This document shows, piece by piece, positions 49,696 to 61,000 of a DNA stretch of 64,000 bases (within the stretch, counting starts at the first letter, position 1; each line of letters begins with the position of its first letter). The stretch is from a virus, in IMG/VR virus record IMGVR_UViG_3300009529_002382, positions 1 to 64,000 of that record; one strand, written 5' to 3'. A program made the position numbers and the translations under genes. The notes under the pieces are model-generated. The model saw nothing but the letters and a program-made list of their open reading frames with translations, did no database searches and was not told the DNA's origin.

Positions 49696-51288
49696 TCAAT
49701 CTTGTTCGTTGAACATTTCAGCAACGCCGTGTATTTCTACATTATCTTCGTCATTATTGATAATTTTTAGACCAACTCGGTATAGATCTAGATTTTGGAT
49801 AGATATGTAATGTTGTCCTGCTTCACTCCTATTCTCGTTGAAAACCACTAAACCATCTCGTGGCAACGAAGAATAAGTAGATGGAGATACGGTTGTAGAA
49901 CCGACCGTGATAGAAACAGTAGCCTCCGGACTCCATGAAATATTCGCAGTTTTAAAAGCATATCCATCGACGCTTGTCAAAGGTTCTATCTGCACATCAT
50001 CAGCTTCTCCATTTCTTAATGGAATCACTACTTTCCCGCTACTCTCAACAACAGGCTGCCCATCAACAGCAAAGTCATTCCAATGATGGGTATACTGTCC
50101 AGAAGCACACCCAATTTCAACACTTTTATTGTCATTGTATTGATCGTTAGAGTCGACAGCAACAACTACCTGATCTACGGTGCTTGTAGCCACAGTCGTA
50201 TCAAGATAGATATAGTCAATTTTTTGCGGTGCATATCCAAAATCAATATCAGTAATGCTTGGGACACCAGCAGTCGGAATATCGTCATACCCCTCTTCAT
50301 TTGAGGTGCTTAATCCACTATAAACTTCAAACTCGAATTTTACATATCTACACAATAGCCCATCAAAATATGTAGTGTAATTGGGTTCGAAATAAGCACT
50401 AGAATCAGAATAACTATAATTATCTTCGCTTACTGAAAATCTCCATCGGCCATTTGTATTTGCGTACAACAAGTAATTAACCAAAACGGATTTCAGATTA
50501 ACAATATCTTCAAAATCGTACACATAATTCGCACTACCATATCCCAAAGATCCTTTAGCTGCACCAGACATTATCAATACTAAATCATCAACCATATCAG
50601 AATCAGATATAGAAATACCTTGACCGTTAGTCTGAGAAACAAACGTTTCATATGGAGGATAGTTAGTATACCTATACAGTGTTGGCAATGATATATTGCT
50701 ACCGATTGACATATTAATGATCATAACAGGGTTCTCTTCGTATCCATCAATACCATTGACTTCAACTGCCGCTTCTTCCATAGAATAAACAGAACAACAT
50801 GGTCCAGAATCAGTAAATACATATGTCGATTTTTCGGTCGTCCAGTATGCTTGCTGAGACAGGAATTCACTACTATCGATAAAACTGTCCCACAGAGGTG
50901 AACCGCCCACGGCACCCTCATCTCTCAAATCATCAATTAAATCAATAGCACTAGAAGCGGAAACAATCCCATCGGACGTAATATTCTCCACACTCGGAAT
51001 CCACGGATAATTGCTATAACAATTCACGACAGCAACATTTCCTTGTCTCAGTTTACTTGCCAACAACTCAAAGTTCCCAATCGCTGCTGGATTTTGTAAT
51101 GCCTCTATGGCGAGATTAGAAGAACCGTCAAGACATGAAATATTTACTAGAGAATCAGGGACAGAAACAGACTCGCCAGAAGTATTAACAAACGTTTGCC
51201 CATAGTAAACAGTGTCTTCGATGGTGACTTGTATAATTATTTTATATCTTAGTGTGTCAATATTTTGCGTGAATGTAATATCGCTCAT
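49696..51288 (-). CDS. Virion/adhesin-type protein with degenerate vWA-like domain
   Basis: 530 residues, rich in serine, threonine, aspartate and tyrosine, low in lysine, as typical of phage tail-surface proteins. Residues 45-190 look like a von Willebrand factor A domain: ISCLDGSSNLA at the MIDAS position (D-x-S-x-N rather than D-x-S-x-S), AIDLIDDLRDEG, GGSPLWDSF and YVFTDSG. The rest is beta-rich. It follows the giant tail-type gene and precedes the transferase block. It probably forms part of the tail tip or a fibre. No Shine-Dalgarno is evident at its ATG. Confidence 0.55.
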   Translation of the reverse strand: MSDITFTQNIDTLRYKIIIQVTIEDTVYYGQTFVNTSGESVSVPDSLVNISCLDGSSNLAIEALQNPAAIGNFELLASKLRQGNVAVVNCYSNYPWIPSVENITSDGIVSASSAIDLIDDLRDEGAVGGSPLWDSFIDSSEFLSQQAYWTTEKSTYVFTDSGPCCSVYSMEEAAVEVNGIDGYEENPVMIINMSIGSNISLPTLYRYTNYPPYETFVSQTNGQGISISDSDMVDDLVLIMSGAAKGSLGYGSANYVYDFEDIVNLKSVLVNYLLYANTNGRWRFSVSEDNYSYSDSSAYFEPNYTTYFDGLLCRYVKFEFEVYSGLSTSNEEGYDDIPTAGVPSITDIDFGYAPQKIDYIYLDTTVATSTVDQVVVAVDSNDQYNDNKSVEIGCASGQYTHHWNDFAVDGQPVVESSGKVVIPLRNGEADDVQIEPLTSVDGYAFKTANISWSPEATVSITVGSTTVSPSTYSSLPRDGLVVFNENRSEAGQHYISIQNLDLYRVGLKIINNDEDNVEIHGVAEMFNEQD

Positions 51289-51339
51289 GAGACCATAAAG
51301 ACAGTCATCATACCTCGCTTGTAACTTGGTGACAGATTG

Positions 51340-54300
51340 TCAGTTAATAAGCGTAACTAACTGTTCGGAGAATTGAACCTTATGATCCAGCAGATCTTCT
51401 GGGATTATATGTTCAGATCCTTCTGGTACATTTGCTAATTGCAGATACCCTTTCACTGATGCCTGGATTTCTTCAGACGGAGCGTCTCGATGATAGTCAG
51501 CGACTTCGATTAAGACCTCAACGGATTGCCCCCTGTTCAAATACATATTAGATTGAAAAACATCAGTGGATATTTTGAGAAAGTTATTTCCTTTGCCGCT
51601 TAAAATTCCACCAGCAGCCATCAGATACTCACCAGCGAGCATAGACAGATATTCAGAATCTAATCCACTACGACCGAAATTCATACCGGTTTGTGTGTCT
51701 ATTTGCCATTTTATTTCATCGAGGGGATGACCTTCTAATTCTTCTACCTTTTTCATATTGTTAATCGTTCCATCCCTACCGCCAATAAAGTAATGGGTTA
51801 CAGATCCATTCACGATAGATGTTTGTGAAGAGAATTGCGGCATTTCGGAATATGTGGCTTCATCATCCATAGAAGAAATAATATCAGGGGTTATCCTATG
51901 CATGTACCCATCGGTTTTATATTCAAAAGTATCATCATCACTATATACTCCACTAACTATAACGAATTTATCAATGGCATCCAGAATAGGAACGGGGAAA
52001 GCCCTCTTATACTCTGGCAATTCATCATCAGTAATAGGATCAGAATACGACCAACTATCCAAGGCAATGTCATAAACCAAAAATCTATCATTGTATTCTA
52101 CCGATGAACCATCATCTGTTATTTTACGAATACCACTATATATATAAATTCTATTGTTTGTAGCATCATGGACGGCAGTCCCACATGCTATAGCGTAGGA
52201 TGCCCTTTCCGGTCCTCCCAAATCAATAGATGGCATAGGCTCCAATTCATTCCACAAACCAGTAGTAGTATCATATCTCTCGACTCTATCGGTGATATAC
52301 AGATTATGGTCCTCCGCATTATAATCAATTCCGCCAAATATGTAGATTGCCGATTCGCCAACACCGACATCAACGGACTGAGCCATCATGCGAGGATATC
52401 CCATGGCAGAATAACTGGTCCAAGTATCCGCATCACCATCATATCCATCTACACTATTCAAAACCCTACTACCATTTATCCCTCCACATGCATAAACCGG
52501 TTGTCCAACAGTTGGATTTTTTCTTAACTGATGAAAAGCCCTACTATCGTTCATGGTCGCGACATTGATCCACGGTGCATCAACTAATTCAGTTCGTATC
52601 TCTGTTCTTTTGGTGAATATAGTCCTAACATTACTAGCATCTGTCAAATAGTCTTCAGCATCAGCAGAAATGTTGATACAAAATGTTTGAGTCCTCGAAA
52701 CCTCTCTTTCTAGGTCATACGTTATAGTAAAATAGACATCAGAATTAAAAGTTACACCAGATGGGATTGGCCGTAATTCAACACTGGCATAACTCCTTAA
52801 ATTGTTACTGACATGACCTTCTATATCGTTGTAGGTCTCAACAACTGAATCCGCCACTCTTATAACATCTTCGCCATGGTTAATCACTGTTAAATTAATT
52901 TCAGTACCAACTGGCACAATATGCCCAGCAAACGAAACATCTAATAGTATCTCGTTAATACTAGTCCCATTCATAACGAAACCATTTACAGATGATCCGG
53001 AGACTCTCCTATCGACCGGCCTAATTAGCAAAGGTTCTTTCGGTGCCAATACAGTAGGGATAATGCCAGTACTAACATTGCCTCCACCAAATAAAGAGAT
53101 ACTTACAGTACCATCCGGTCCATCATACAACGCGACAGAAGAACCAGTAACTGAAATTTCATTTTGATATTTAATAATTGATGTTACACCTAAAGAATCA
53201 GAACAGGGGCTATTTTCTGGTCGTTCGAACCCGGTTTGACGATTTGTTGTCACTGCTGCTTTTCTGAAGAAAACATAAGTCTCTTCGCTATCAGACAAAT
53301 TTACAAACGCACTACCGTAATCAATTGTTGCGTTAGTAGTATCAAGAACCCAATCCCCTACATACGGATCTACGTATTCAAGTACGTCACCCCAAATAAT
53401 CTCCAACTCGGGATCATCTGTATTAATAAACACAGACTGCCCTGGTTGCAACGCAATTAGTTCCTTGTTCAACGCACTTAAACAACTTCGAAAAGCATCT
53501 GAGTATTTTGTAGTAGAAGAATTTGGATCGTGCGATATTGTTAATTTTCCGTATCCTCTACCATCGGTCCAAAATTCTTGTTTATAATCCTCGAATTCCA
53601 TCAATAGATACGATCCGGTAGTAGCACTTTTATCAACGCTTAATGGCAAAAACTCTAGATTATGTTTTTTCTCAACAGAATAATTACCGTAAAAACAACT
53701 AACTTTTAACTCGTGTGTTTCATAGGTATAACTATCACTGGATGTCTCGAATACAACTTTTTGTACAGGGCCTATATGAACACTATTTGTTACGCCATTA
53801 CTAATATATGAGTAAACCCCATTTTGAGGAGGTGGAACGTCTATATCCCGAGTACCATCATAGCTTATAGTTTTTTTACTGCCAACTCCTATTGGTGTCA
53901 ATTCCCACTTTACAAGGATGTCATCAACAGCAGTGATAGCACTGTTATCATCTGGGTGATCTGGGTCTATCAAATATACTGTAGCAAATTGTTCCGCAGT
54001 TTGTATCCCATCAGCAATTGGAATATTTGGAACGACATCAAGCTGCAAAGGAGAAGCGAATAAGACAATATGTCTTTTAACAAGGCTATAGCCACCCAAC
54101 GTATACTTCACATAGACATATATTGTCTTACGAGAATCTGGGGTAAGAATAGGAAGGTCCACATAAGAAACGGCTTTTTTACCGCCTGTAGGCAAGCCAT
54201 TACTGTCAAGAACATCCTCATTAGCATTTACAACACTAAGAGTCGTATCAGGTAGTAATACAACATTGCTAATGCCAGAATCAGTCGGCACGGCGTCCCT

Positions 54301-57300
54301 ATCGCACCAATCGAATGAAGCCTCGCGAATCTGCACGTCTATGGTCCCGCCGGATATTTGCCTACCCCTAAGACTCAAATAGACTCTGGTTGTATAATCT
54401 GAACTGGCACCAAGATATGACCCATTATATCGGGGATAGTCATAAGTTGACTGTTGTAACGACTCTAGTGATTTAGAGCATCTTACGGTCACATATTTTC
54501 TATCTTTATTAGACATATACATAGCGAATGTATTTTTAAATCTTATGTATATAGGAGATGAAATATACCTGAACAAGTTAACGGTCTCATCATTCGGGTC
54601 TTTAATTGTAGCCATCATACGAACTTGTAAATCTACATATTCAATATCAGAACGTAATTCTTCGTTACGGCTATTAATATATATACTACCTTTTACCTCT
54701 CCGTTTTCCATCTTCTCTATAGCGTAATTATACATCTCAGTCAAAACCGGAATTGACATAGAAGTATTGCCAGCGAAATAATCAATACCAGCATCTTCTC
54801 CGTATCCATACGACGCATCAACTGACAACGATATTTCAAGATCGTCCCTCTCTATAATATCTCCGTTATCATCAATTATTTTCGCGTATAATGCGACCTT
54901 ATCTGGGAAAAATACTTCGATAGTTCTAGAGGGTAAAACGTTGTTCCAAAAAATCTTTACCGAATTAGAATCTGTTATTTCATAAGAAGTACTCTCCACT
55001 TCCAACAAAGGGAAACTAGACATACTATCAGTCCCATTCCCAGTTGCTTTCACCTGAGCGGATTCTGACCTTCGGCCATACTGGTCAATAAATACAACTG
55101 TGTAGTAGTAATCCTGGTCTGACACCACATCATGATGTACATAAAAAGTTTCAGTTATATCTCCCTCAAAAAGTAATTCTCCATCATAACAATAGTCACC
55201 AGATGTTGGGAACCCGTCATTAGATGCGTAGATCCTTACAGCAACAGCCTCACGATAAGTCGTTTCATCAACTTCATCCCATGCTAGGTATATCTGCTGA
55301 TTTCCCTCAAGAACACTGTTGATAGACGGGGTTGGCAACGTAGTAGACGATACGAAACCTAACGAGTCACGAGTCTCATCAGACATAGAAGGAATTACAG
55401 TCAGGATATTATGGCAATCATAGATATTACTATAATTGCCGTATGAATTTTGAGTAAATACCCTTATGTTATATGTAGCACCAGTAACAAATTCATCCTT
55501 GTACGTCGTATAAAAACTACCTGGAGATACGGTTCGATCACACACTATTTCTCCGTCATTTTCGTTAGATGGGGCAATAAATGGTCTAGACACTATTCTT
55601 AACGCATTATAACCAGGATTAGTAGGGATTGTCCCACTGATAACAACAATCCTGTCTCCGTTATCTCGATCTAATTTAGTGTCCATTGGAGCATAATCCG
55701 AGATATAATCCAGATCTCTGGCAATATTATGGACACTCATTTCACATATCTTTCCCCAGAAATACACACCGCCAATTCTATCATATCCAATATCTACGAA
55801 CTTCAGAGAAGACACATCGGATTGCGGAGAAGCAAATGTTCCGGATGTAATACCGTTGACATAAAAGGTCCCAACACCTGACGAGTCAATAACCACCGTA
55901 ATATGGTTCCATTCGGCACGTGATACGGCAATAGTAGAAGTACCGACCGTCACACCTTTGACTATAAACAGAACTAATCCTGTAGCGTTTTGAATAGAAA
56001 TCATCCACTCATTGACCGCAGCACTTTGTCTTGCAATAACCGGTCTCTGTGTATCAAAGTTCAGGGGTTTAATCCATCCCATGACAGTAAATCCTCTTTG
56101 ATAAATACATTGTGCGACCTCATCAGAAGACAAGGCAGTGCTTACTCCATTAAAATGTAATCCGGACGAACCGGATGGGACATCACTTTGATTTAGCCAT
56201 CTTGGGATAGTCTCAGTACACAATAAATCAACATTCTCCGTAAAATCATATACTCTTCTATTATTGTACTCTATTTGATAATGTTCATCAAAATGCCACG
56301 CACTTTCAACATACTCATCTACTACGGGTCCAGACCCCTTCAAAACATTGGTTTGCAGTAGAGATAACCCAGGTGGAATGGTGGTGCCATTATGAGTTAT
56401 TTGTAGGTCTTTACCCTCACTAAAGTTCCCGTCATTGTCAAAAGTAAAAACTTTATAATAATAGGTAGTTCCATGTGATAGACCGTCATTATACATACTC
56501 TCAGAAATGCCATCAAAAATTATATCGCCATCTATTGGATTCAATGGATAATGATCGGTATTTCTAACAACCCTAACACCATAAAAATGACTGGCACTAT
56601 CACCGTATGCATCGGCACCGCACATCAAAGACGGACTATCCAGGTCAGCTTCCGATCCAGCGGCAAACACCATTTCAAATGGTTGCCCTCCGAATGAGAA
56701 TATACTATATCTGATATTTCCGGGATATACGCTGCTCAACTTCCTTATAAATCTTTCAGCGATATCATATCTAGTATCATCAGGGTCATTCCAAGCCATA
56801 CTACCACTCTTATCAAATATCATATTTATAATCTTGGGATTCAATTCTAGTTGTATATCTTCTCCACCAGCATCATCTGCCACCACATCCATATTCATCA
56901 AATTACTAATTCCAGGAGTAAACTCGTTCACGCTGGTAGCGATTTCATCTGCTGGTGGGATTACTATCTTTTCGTTATATTCATCTAATGCATCATAGTC
57001 ATTATATATTCTTAATGCGAAATTTTTATCACTGCGGATATACCAATAATCTAGAATGATTTCCGCCTCGCCTCTGAACATATAGTAATATCCATAATGA
57101 GGAATTGTATGAGGCGGCGGGTAATATTCAGATCCTCTACTTGTAACTTTAATTGCAGACGATCCACAAACATATTCATCAAAATTCTGTAATTCCCACA
57201 AAATGTATCTGTCATTGTTTGAACCAGCGGCAAACAGTACGATTGCATAACTATCAGGAAATGAAACCGCGTAACTCGGATCTAAGAAATTCAAATCGAA

Positions 57301-58020
57301 ATTATACCATCCTTCTGTCAGGACATCAGTTAATGTAGTCTTGTAATCGTATATCATCAAAGGGTCGACAGGTCTATCATTATTATCAATAGTATACACT
57401 TCCGCATGGAGGGTTATGTAAGGAGAATCTGTGTAACTAGGCCCCTCTCCAACGGGTACTGTTTCTAGTGTATTTGGGGCTATATAAATTTTGTCAATCG
57501 CAGAACCTTGCTGGAAGCATCTGATGCCCAGAAGCTTCGTATCTGTATCGCTAATTGTAATTGTAGTATTATACCATCTCCACGAAGTATCTGGAACGGC
57601 AGCGTCATTAATCTCAACCTCAAAAGTATCATCCAAGAATAGTTTTACGTTAAATGTACCTGTGATAGTACGAGCACGGATATACACGACATATACACCG
57701 ACGTGTGCTGCGTCGGAACGTATCGGGTAATTAACCTGAGAATCATCGCCTAATCCAATAGATTCCAAATAGCCAGCACCGGTGTAGTCCAAAACATCTT
57801 CTAACGCCATCAGGGCATTTTCGTCTTGAACCAAAGTAGAAAAATTCAGAGAGTCAATCGTTGCTCCCCATAAATCAGCAGATGAGTCATAAACAGCAAC
57901 ATTGAAATAATCAACATTTGAACCTTCAGAAAAAGGTTTCAAATAGACTGAAGCTTTTGTTGGAATAAAAGCATCGAATACGTTGAACGCCTGTGATAAT
58001 TTTACGCTATAATCTGACAT
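51340..58020 (-). CDS. Giant modular tail/adhesin protein: vWA, FN3, LamG, Kelch
   Basis: 2226 residues. A vWA-like segment begins near residue 396 with IINMIFDKSGSMA (MIDAS D-x-S-x-S intact at 403-407) but seems to end early, running into FN3-like strands. A LamG-like sandwich spans roughly 620-780 (GLHFNGVSTALSS, FTVMGWIKP, WNHITVVID, GTFYVNG). FN3-like and Ig-like units fill the middle. Kelch-type repeats follow near 1840-2050 (YACGGINGSRVLNSVDGYD, IYIFGGIDYN, IYIYSGIRK). Such domain strings serve as receptor-binding or adhesive fibres. No clear ribosome-binding site precedes the ATG. Confidence 0.75.
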   Translation of the reverse strand: MSDYSVKLSQAFNVFDAFIPTKASVYLKPFSEGSNVDYFNVAVYDSSADLWGATIDSLNFSTLVQDENALMALEDVLDYTGAGYLESIGLGDDSQVNYPIRSDAAHVGVYVVYIRARTITGTFNVKLFLDDTFEVEINDAAVPDTSWRWYNTTITISDTDTKLLGIRCFQQGSAIDKIYIAPNTLETVPVGEGPSYTDSPYITLHAEVYTIDNNDRPVDPLMIYDYKTTLTDVLTEGWYNFDLNFLDPSYAVSFPDSYAIVLFAAGSNNDRYILWELQNFDEYVCGSSAIKVTSRGSEYYPPPHTIPHYGYYYMFRGEAEIILDYWYIRSDKNFALRIYNDYDALDEYNEKIVIPPADEIATSVNEFTPGISNLMNMDVVADDAGGEDIQLELNPKIINMIFDKSGSMAWNDPDDTRYDIAERFIRKLSSVYPGNIRYSIFSFGGQPFEMVFAAGSEADLDSPSLMCGADAYGDSASHFYGVRVVRNTDHYPLNPIDGDIIFDGISESMYNDGLSHGTTYYYKVFTFDNDGNFSEGKDLQITHNGTTIPPGLSLLQTNVLKGSGPVVDEYVESAWHFDEHYQIEYNNRRVYDFTENVDLLCTETIPRWLNQSDVPSGSSGLHFNGVSTALSSDEVAQCIYQRGFTVMGWIKPLNFDTQRPVIARQSAAVNEWMISIQNATGLVLFIVKGVTVGTSTIAVSRAEWNHITVVIDSSGVGTFYVNGITSGTFASPQSDVSSLKFVDIGYDRIGGVYFWGKICEMSVHNIARDLDYISDYAPMDTKLDRDNGDRIVVISGTIPTNPGYNALRIVSRPFIAPSNENDGEIVCDRTVSPGSFYTTYKDEFVTGATYNIRVFTQNSYGNYSNIYDCHNILTVIPSMSDETRDSLGFVSSTTLPTPSINSVLEGNQQIYLAWDEVDETTYREAVAVRIYASNDGFPTSGDYCYDGELLFEGDITETFYVHHDVVSDQDYYYTVVFIDQYGRRSESAQVKATGNGTDSMSSFPLLEVESTSYEITDSNSVKIFWNNVLPSRTIEVFFPDKVALYAKIIDDNGDIIERDDLEISLSVDASYGYGEDAGIDYFAGNTSMSIPVLTEMYNYAIEKMENGEVKGSIYINSRNEELRSDIEYVDLQVRMMATIKDPNDETVNLFRYISSPIYIRFKNTFAMYMSNKDRKYVTVRCSKSLESLQQSTYDYPRYNGSYLGASSDYTTRVYLSLRGRQISGGTIDVQIREASFDWCDRDAVPTDSGISNVVLLPDTTLSVVNANEDVLDSNGLPTGGKKAVSYVDLPILTPDSRKTIYVYVKYTLGGYSLVKRHIVLFASPLQLDVVPNIPIADGIQTAEQFATVYLIDPDHPDDNSAITAVDDILVKWELTPIGVGSKKTISYDGTRDIDVPPPQNGVYSYISNGVTNSVHIGPVQKVVFETSSDSYTYETHELKVSCFYGNYSVEKKHNLEFLPLSVDKSATTGSYLLMEFEDYKQEFWTDGRGYGKLTISHDPNSSTTKYSDAFRSCLSALNKELIALQPGQSVFINTDDPELEIIWGDVLEYVDPYVGDWVLDTTNATIDYGSAFVNLSDSEETYVFFRKAAVTTNRQTGFERPENSPCSDSLGVTSIIKYQNEISVTGSSVALYDGPDGTVSISLFGGGNVSTGIIPTVLAPKEPLLIRPVDRRVSGSSVNGFVMNGTSINEILLDVSFAGHIVPVGTEINLTVINHGEDVIRVADSVVETYNDIEGHVSNNLRSYASVELRPIPSGVTFNSDVYFTITYDLEREVSRTQTFCINISADAEDYLTDASNVRTIFTKRTEIRTELVDAPWINVATMNDSRAFHQLRKNPTVGQPVYACGGINGSRVLNSVDGYDGDADTWTSYSAMGYPRMMAQSVDVGVGESAIYIFGGIDYNAEDHNLYITDRVERYDTTTGLWNELEPMPSIDLGGPERASYAIACGTAVHDATNNRIYIYSGIRKITDDGSSVEYNDRFLVYDIALDSWSYSDPITDDELPEYKRAFPVPILDAIDKFVIVSGVYSDDDTFEYKTDGYMHRITPDIISSMDDEATYSEMPQFSSQTSIVNGSVTHYFIGGRDGTINNMKKVEELEGHPLDEIKWQIDTQTGMNFGRSGLDSEYLSMLAGEYLMAAGGILSGKGNNFLKISTDVFQSNMYLNRGQSVEVLIEVADYHRDAPSEEIQASVKGYLQLANVPEGSEHIIPEDLLDHKVQFSEQLVTLIN

Positions 58021-58026
58021 ATTGTT

Positions 58027-61000
58027 TTAAAAGGGTACACCCGTGCTTATCTTTATCGGCATTGGCAAGTTAGAAACACGCAATAAACTATCATTACCAA
58101 ACATCCAATACTTTCCATTTACATAAATTATTTTATAAATAGAATCCATACCAGAGGCAGTTTTCGTTATTGTCCCTGAGCCTAAATCCCATGTATAATA
58201 ATACCCATTTTTCCCGCCAGCAATATATTGGTTATTATCAGAATTTGTAGCGATACTATTTATTTTTAGTTCGACTGAAACTTCAGTATTACCTTCCAAA
58301 TCGATTAGGGTTGTTCCGAGAGAGTCGCCAAATCTGCTTGTGCCATCGTGTCTTAACCCCTTATTGGTTGGCAAAAATGCTAACGTATTCAGAATTTGTA
58401 CTTGGGTCACGGTGACGCTGCCAAAACTGCCTTTTTCTGCCCACTGATATCCGTTTTCGCTATAATAAAGTTTATTCCCCGCTAAAGCAAAAACTCCCTT
58501 ATCTGTGATAAATTGTTCAACATTGGACAACAAGGAAACTCGTTCCCAGTTATTATCACTATCGTATTTCCAAAAAATACCCTGATTGGTAGCAAACAAC
58601 AGCATATTGTTAAAAGACCACATCCTTCTAAACAGTCCACTGAGCCCATAAACTTCCTGTTCAGCCCACGTCGTCCCATAATCACTACTTGCGTATAACC
58701 TCATATCCGTTAGCACATATAAGGTGCCGGAATAAACAAATATGTCGTTAACATATTCGTTTTGGTTGTCATTAAAATTGATTGATGTAACATCCAAAGT
58801 ATCTATGTCTATGGAAACCAACCCTCTGTTATACCCAACAAAGACTTTGCCAGATGCAGCATAATAATTAACGACCGTTGGATAGAAAAAACTCACTCCC
58901 AAATTAACACAATTAATTTGTTCAGAATAATCAACAGTTGAGTCCAATACACTATACCAGCTTCTATCAAAAGGAATATGGTATTTTGTTTGGAGCACAG
59001 GAACAGGATCTAAAATGGCGTCCCTCTCCAAAAACAATCCTTCTTTCAACTCATTAACTTGGTTAACCTCAGACAACAGATAAGGCATACCAGAGTTGTA
59101 TGTCTCAAATATATCTTCCAATTCTTTGTGGGTATATGTCGTAGTCTCTGTTATTCCTATACCACTGATATCAACATACATCGTATCATATTTGTTATAT
59201 CCTGTGTCAACAAAAGAGAATGAACCGTCAGAAGCGTTCGCAGTAATATTAGTCGTCAGGTTAGACGTGAAAGCAAAATCTGGCATTGTCTCTACAACAA
59301 CAAAATCCCTGAGAAAGTCTTCTGCGATATCCGAAAGATACATAATATTGTCAACAACTAAATAACTGTGTGAGTCAATTGTTTTCAGATCTCCGTATAT
59401 GACGTTCCCATATGCTTGTGAATAAGTTTTGTAGTACCAATAAACACAATTTTCTACTGATGATTTCGTAGTTTCCCCTGTAGCCAAAGTTGCACCACCT
59501 AGAATTTCTGATAAACGAGTAACGGCATCATTATATTCTACAACATAACTGTCAGCGATAGCGGCGTTAGAATTATCATCCGTAAAAGTATCAAATGATA
59601 CAGCGTTCAATTGGTTAATAGGAGGATATCCATTAACCAAGAAAGCTATTAAACCTGCTCTACCATATATCATGACATCCGCATCATAATTTTCATCTAT
59701 CCATTTTCCATTCGTCGCTTTAAAATTAGAGTACTGATTGGCTATAGTAACAGACGCCAAAGAACTGATTCTTCTGTCGAAATAGACAGTATTTTTAACT
59801 ATATTGTAATAAAACCCTACAACTTGCTCTACGTCATTTATGTATACAGTTGGTATTATAGTGCTACTCTGCTTATACAACAATTCGAATTCATCAAAGT
59901 CTGCACCGGCATAAACTCTCTCATCTGTTCCTATGTAGAGAATAGAACCGATTTCTTTCATCGCAGTGACTGGTGTAATTTTCGCGGAAAAATTAATAAG
60001 ATAAAATGAATCGGTTTCAAAAGATATATCAGTATCAATATAGATATTATAATTATCATTGGATACCATTATGCCTTCATCGGTTGAAATCACTAACCTA
60101 CCCTCAAATACCTCCATCTTACGAGCGATATCAGCATCAAAATAGGCTATTTTTGTAAAGTTAGTGGCTGAATGATGCTTTCTCCATATCCCATAATCAG
60201 TCAATGCAAAAAAGTATCCACTATTTTCAACGAATGCCCAGACAGGTGCAGGCTCCTGTATTTCCTGAGTCAAATGCCATGAATCACCATCATTCGTACT
60301 CTGAAAAATACCGACTTCACTACTAATTACTAACCTGCTTTCATATGAATCATACAATATCCCATATGTATCCGTTGTCTGTCCGCTATAAAACGGTACT
60401 TCCTCCCACGTTAGTAGATCACCGAGAGAATCATTCTTCAATACGAATACTCCCAAGTCTGTGGTAATATACAAGTAGTCACCATCACTGGCAGCACTAC
60501 GAACGATAGACACATTATCCAACCCATTAGTAGTCGCCCAACTATCTCCCGTATCACTAATATATACAACTCCGTTGGCTAATCCTAGATATTTGCCAAC
60601 AACAGGATCATAGAACAAGGTATGAATTACATTATTGGTTGTTCTCAAATCACTCCAACTTTCCCCTTCATCCTCACTAATTAATAGGCCACGGCTTGTT
60701 GCGGCTATCAAATTCCCACTTAATATTTCTATGAAATCATAAAAAGTAATAGAGTCCCCAATACTTTGTTCATTGGCCGTGTGATTATTTTGATAAAAAT
60801 TATATGTGTAACCATTGGTAGTCTCAGTAGGAAGTTGTAATGGGATTAATCTTTCGTATCTTCTTGAATCGTGTGGAATACCGGGGAGAGTACCGGGATG
60901 CAATCTGCCAGACTCTGATTGAGAAGAATCAAAAGATATAAGTCTTTTCTCATCAATAGTTCCAGTTACTTCATCTATACCACCTAATTCTACAGACAAA

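Noticed and set aside
51835-57730. Plus-strand frames inside the giant tail genes
   Set aside because: No ribosome-binding sites and the minus-strand frame is intact across the whole region.
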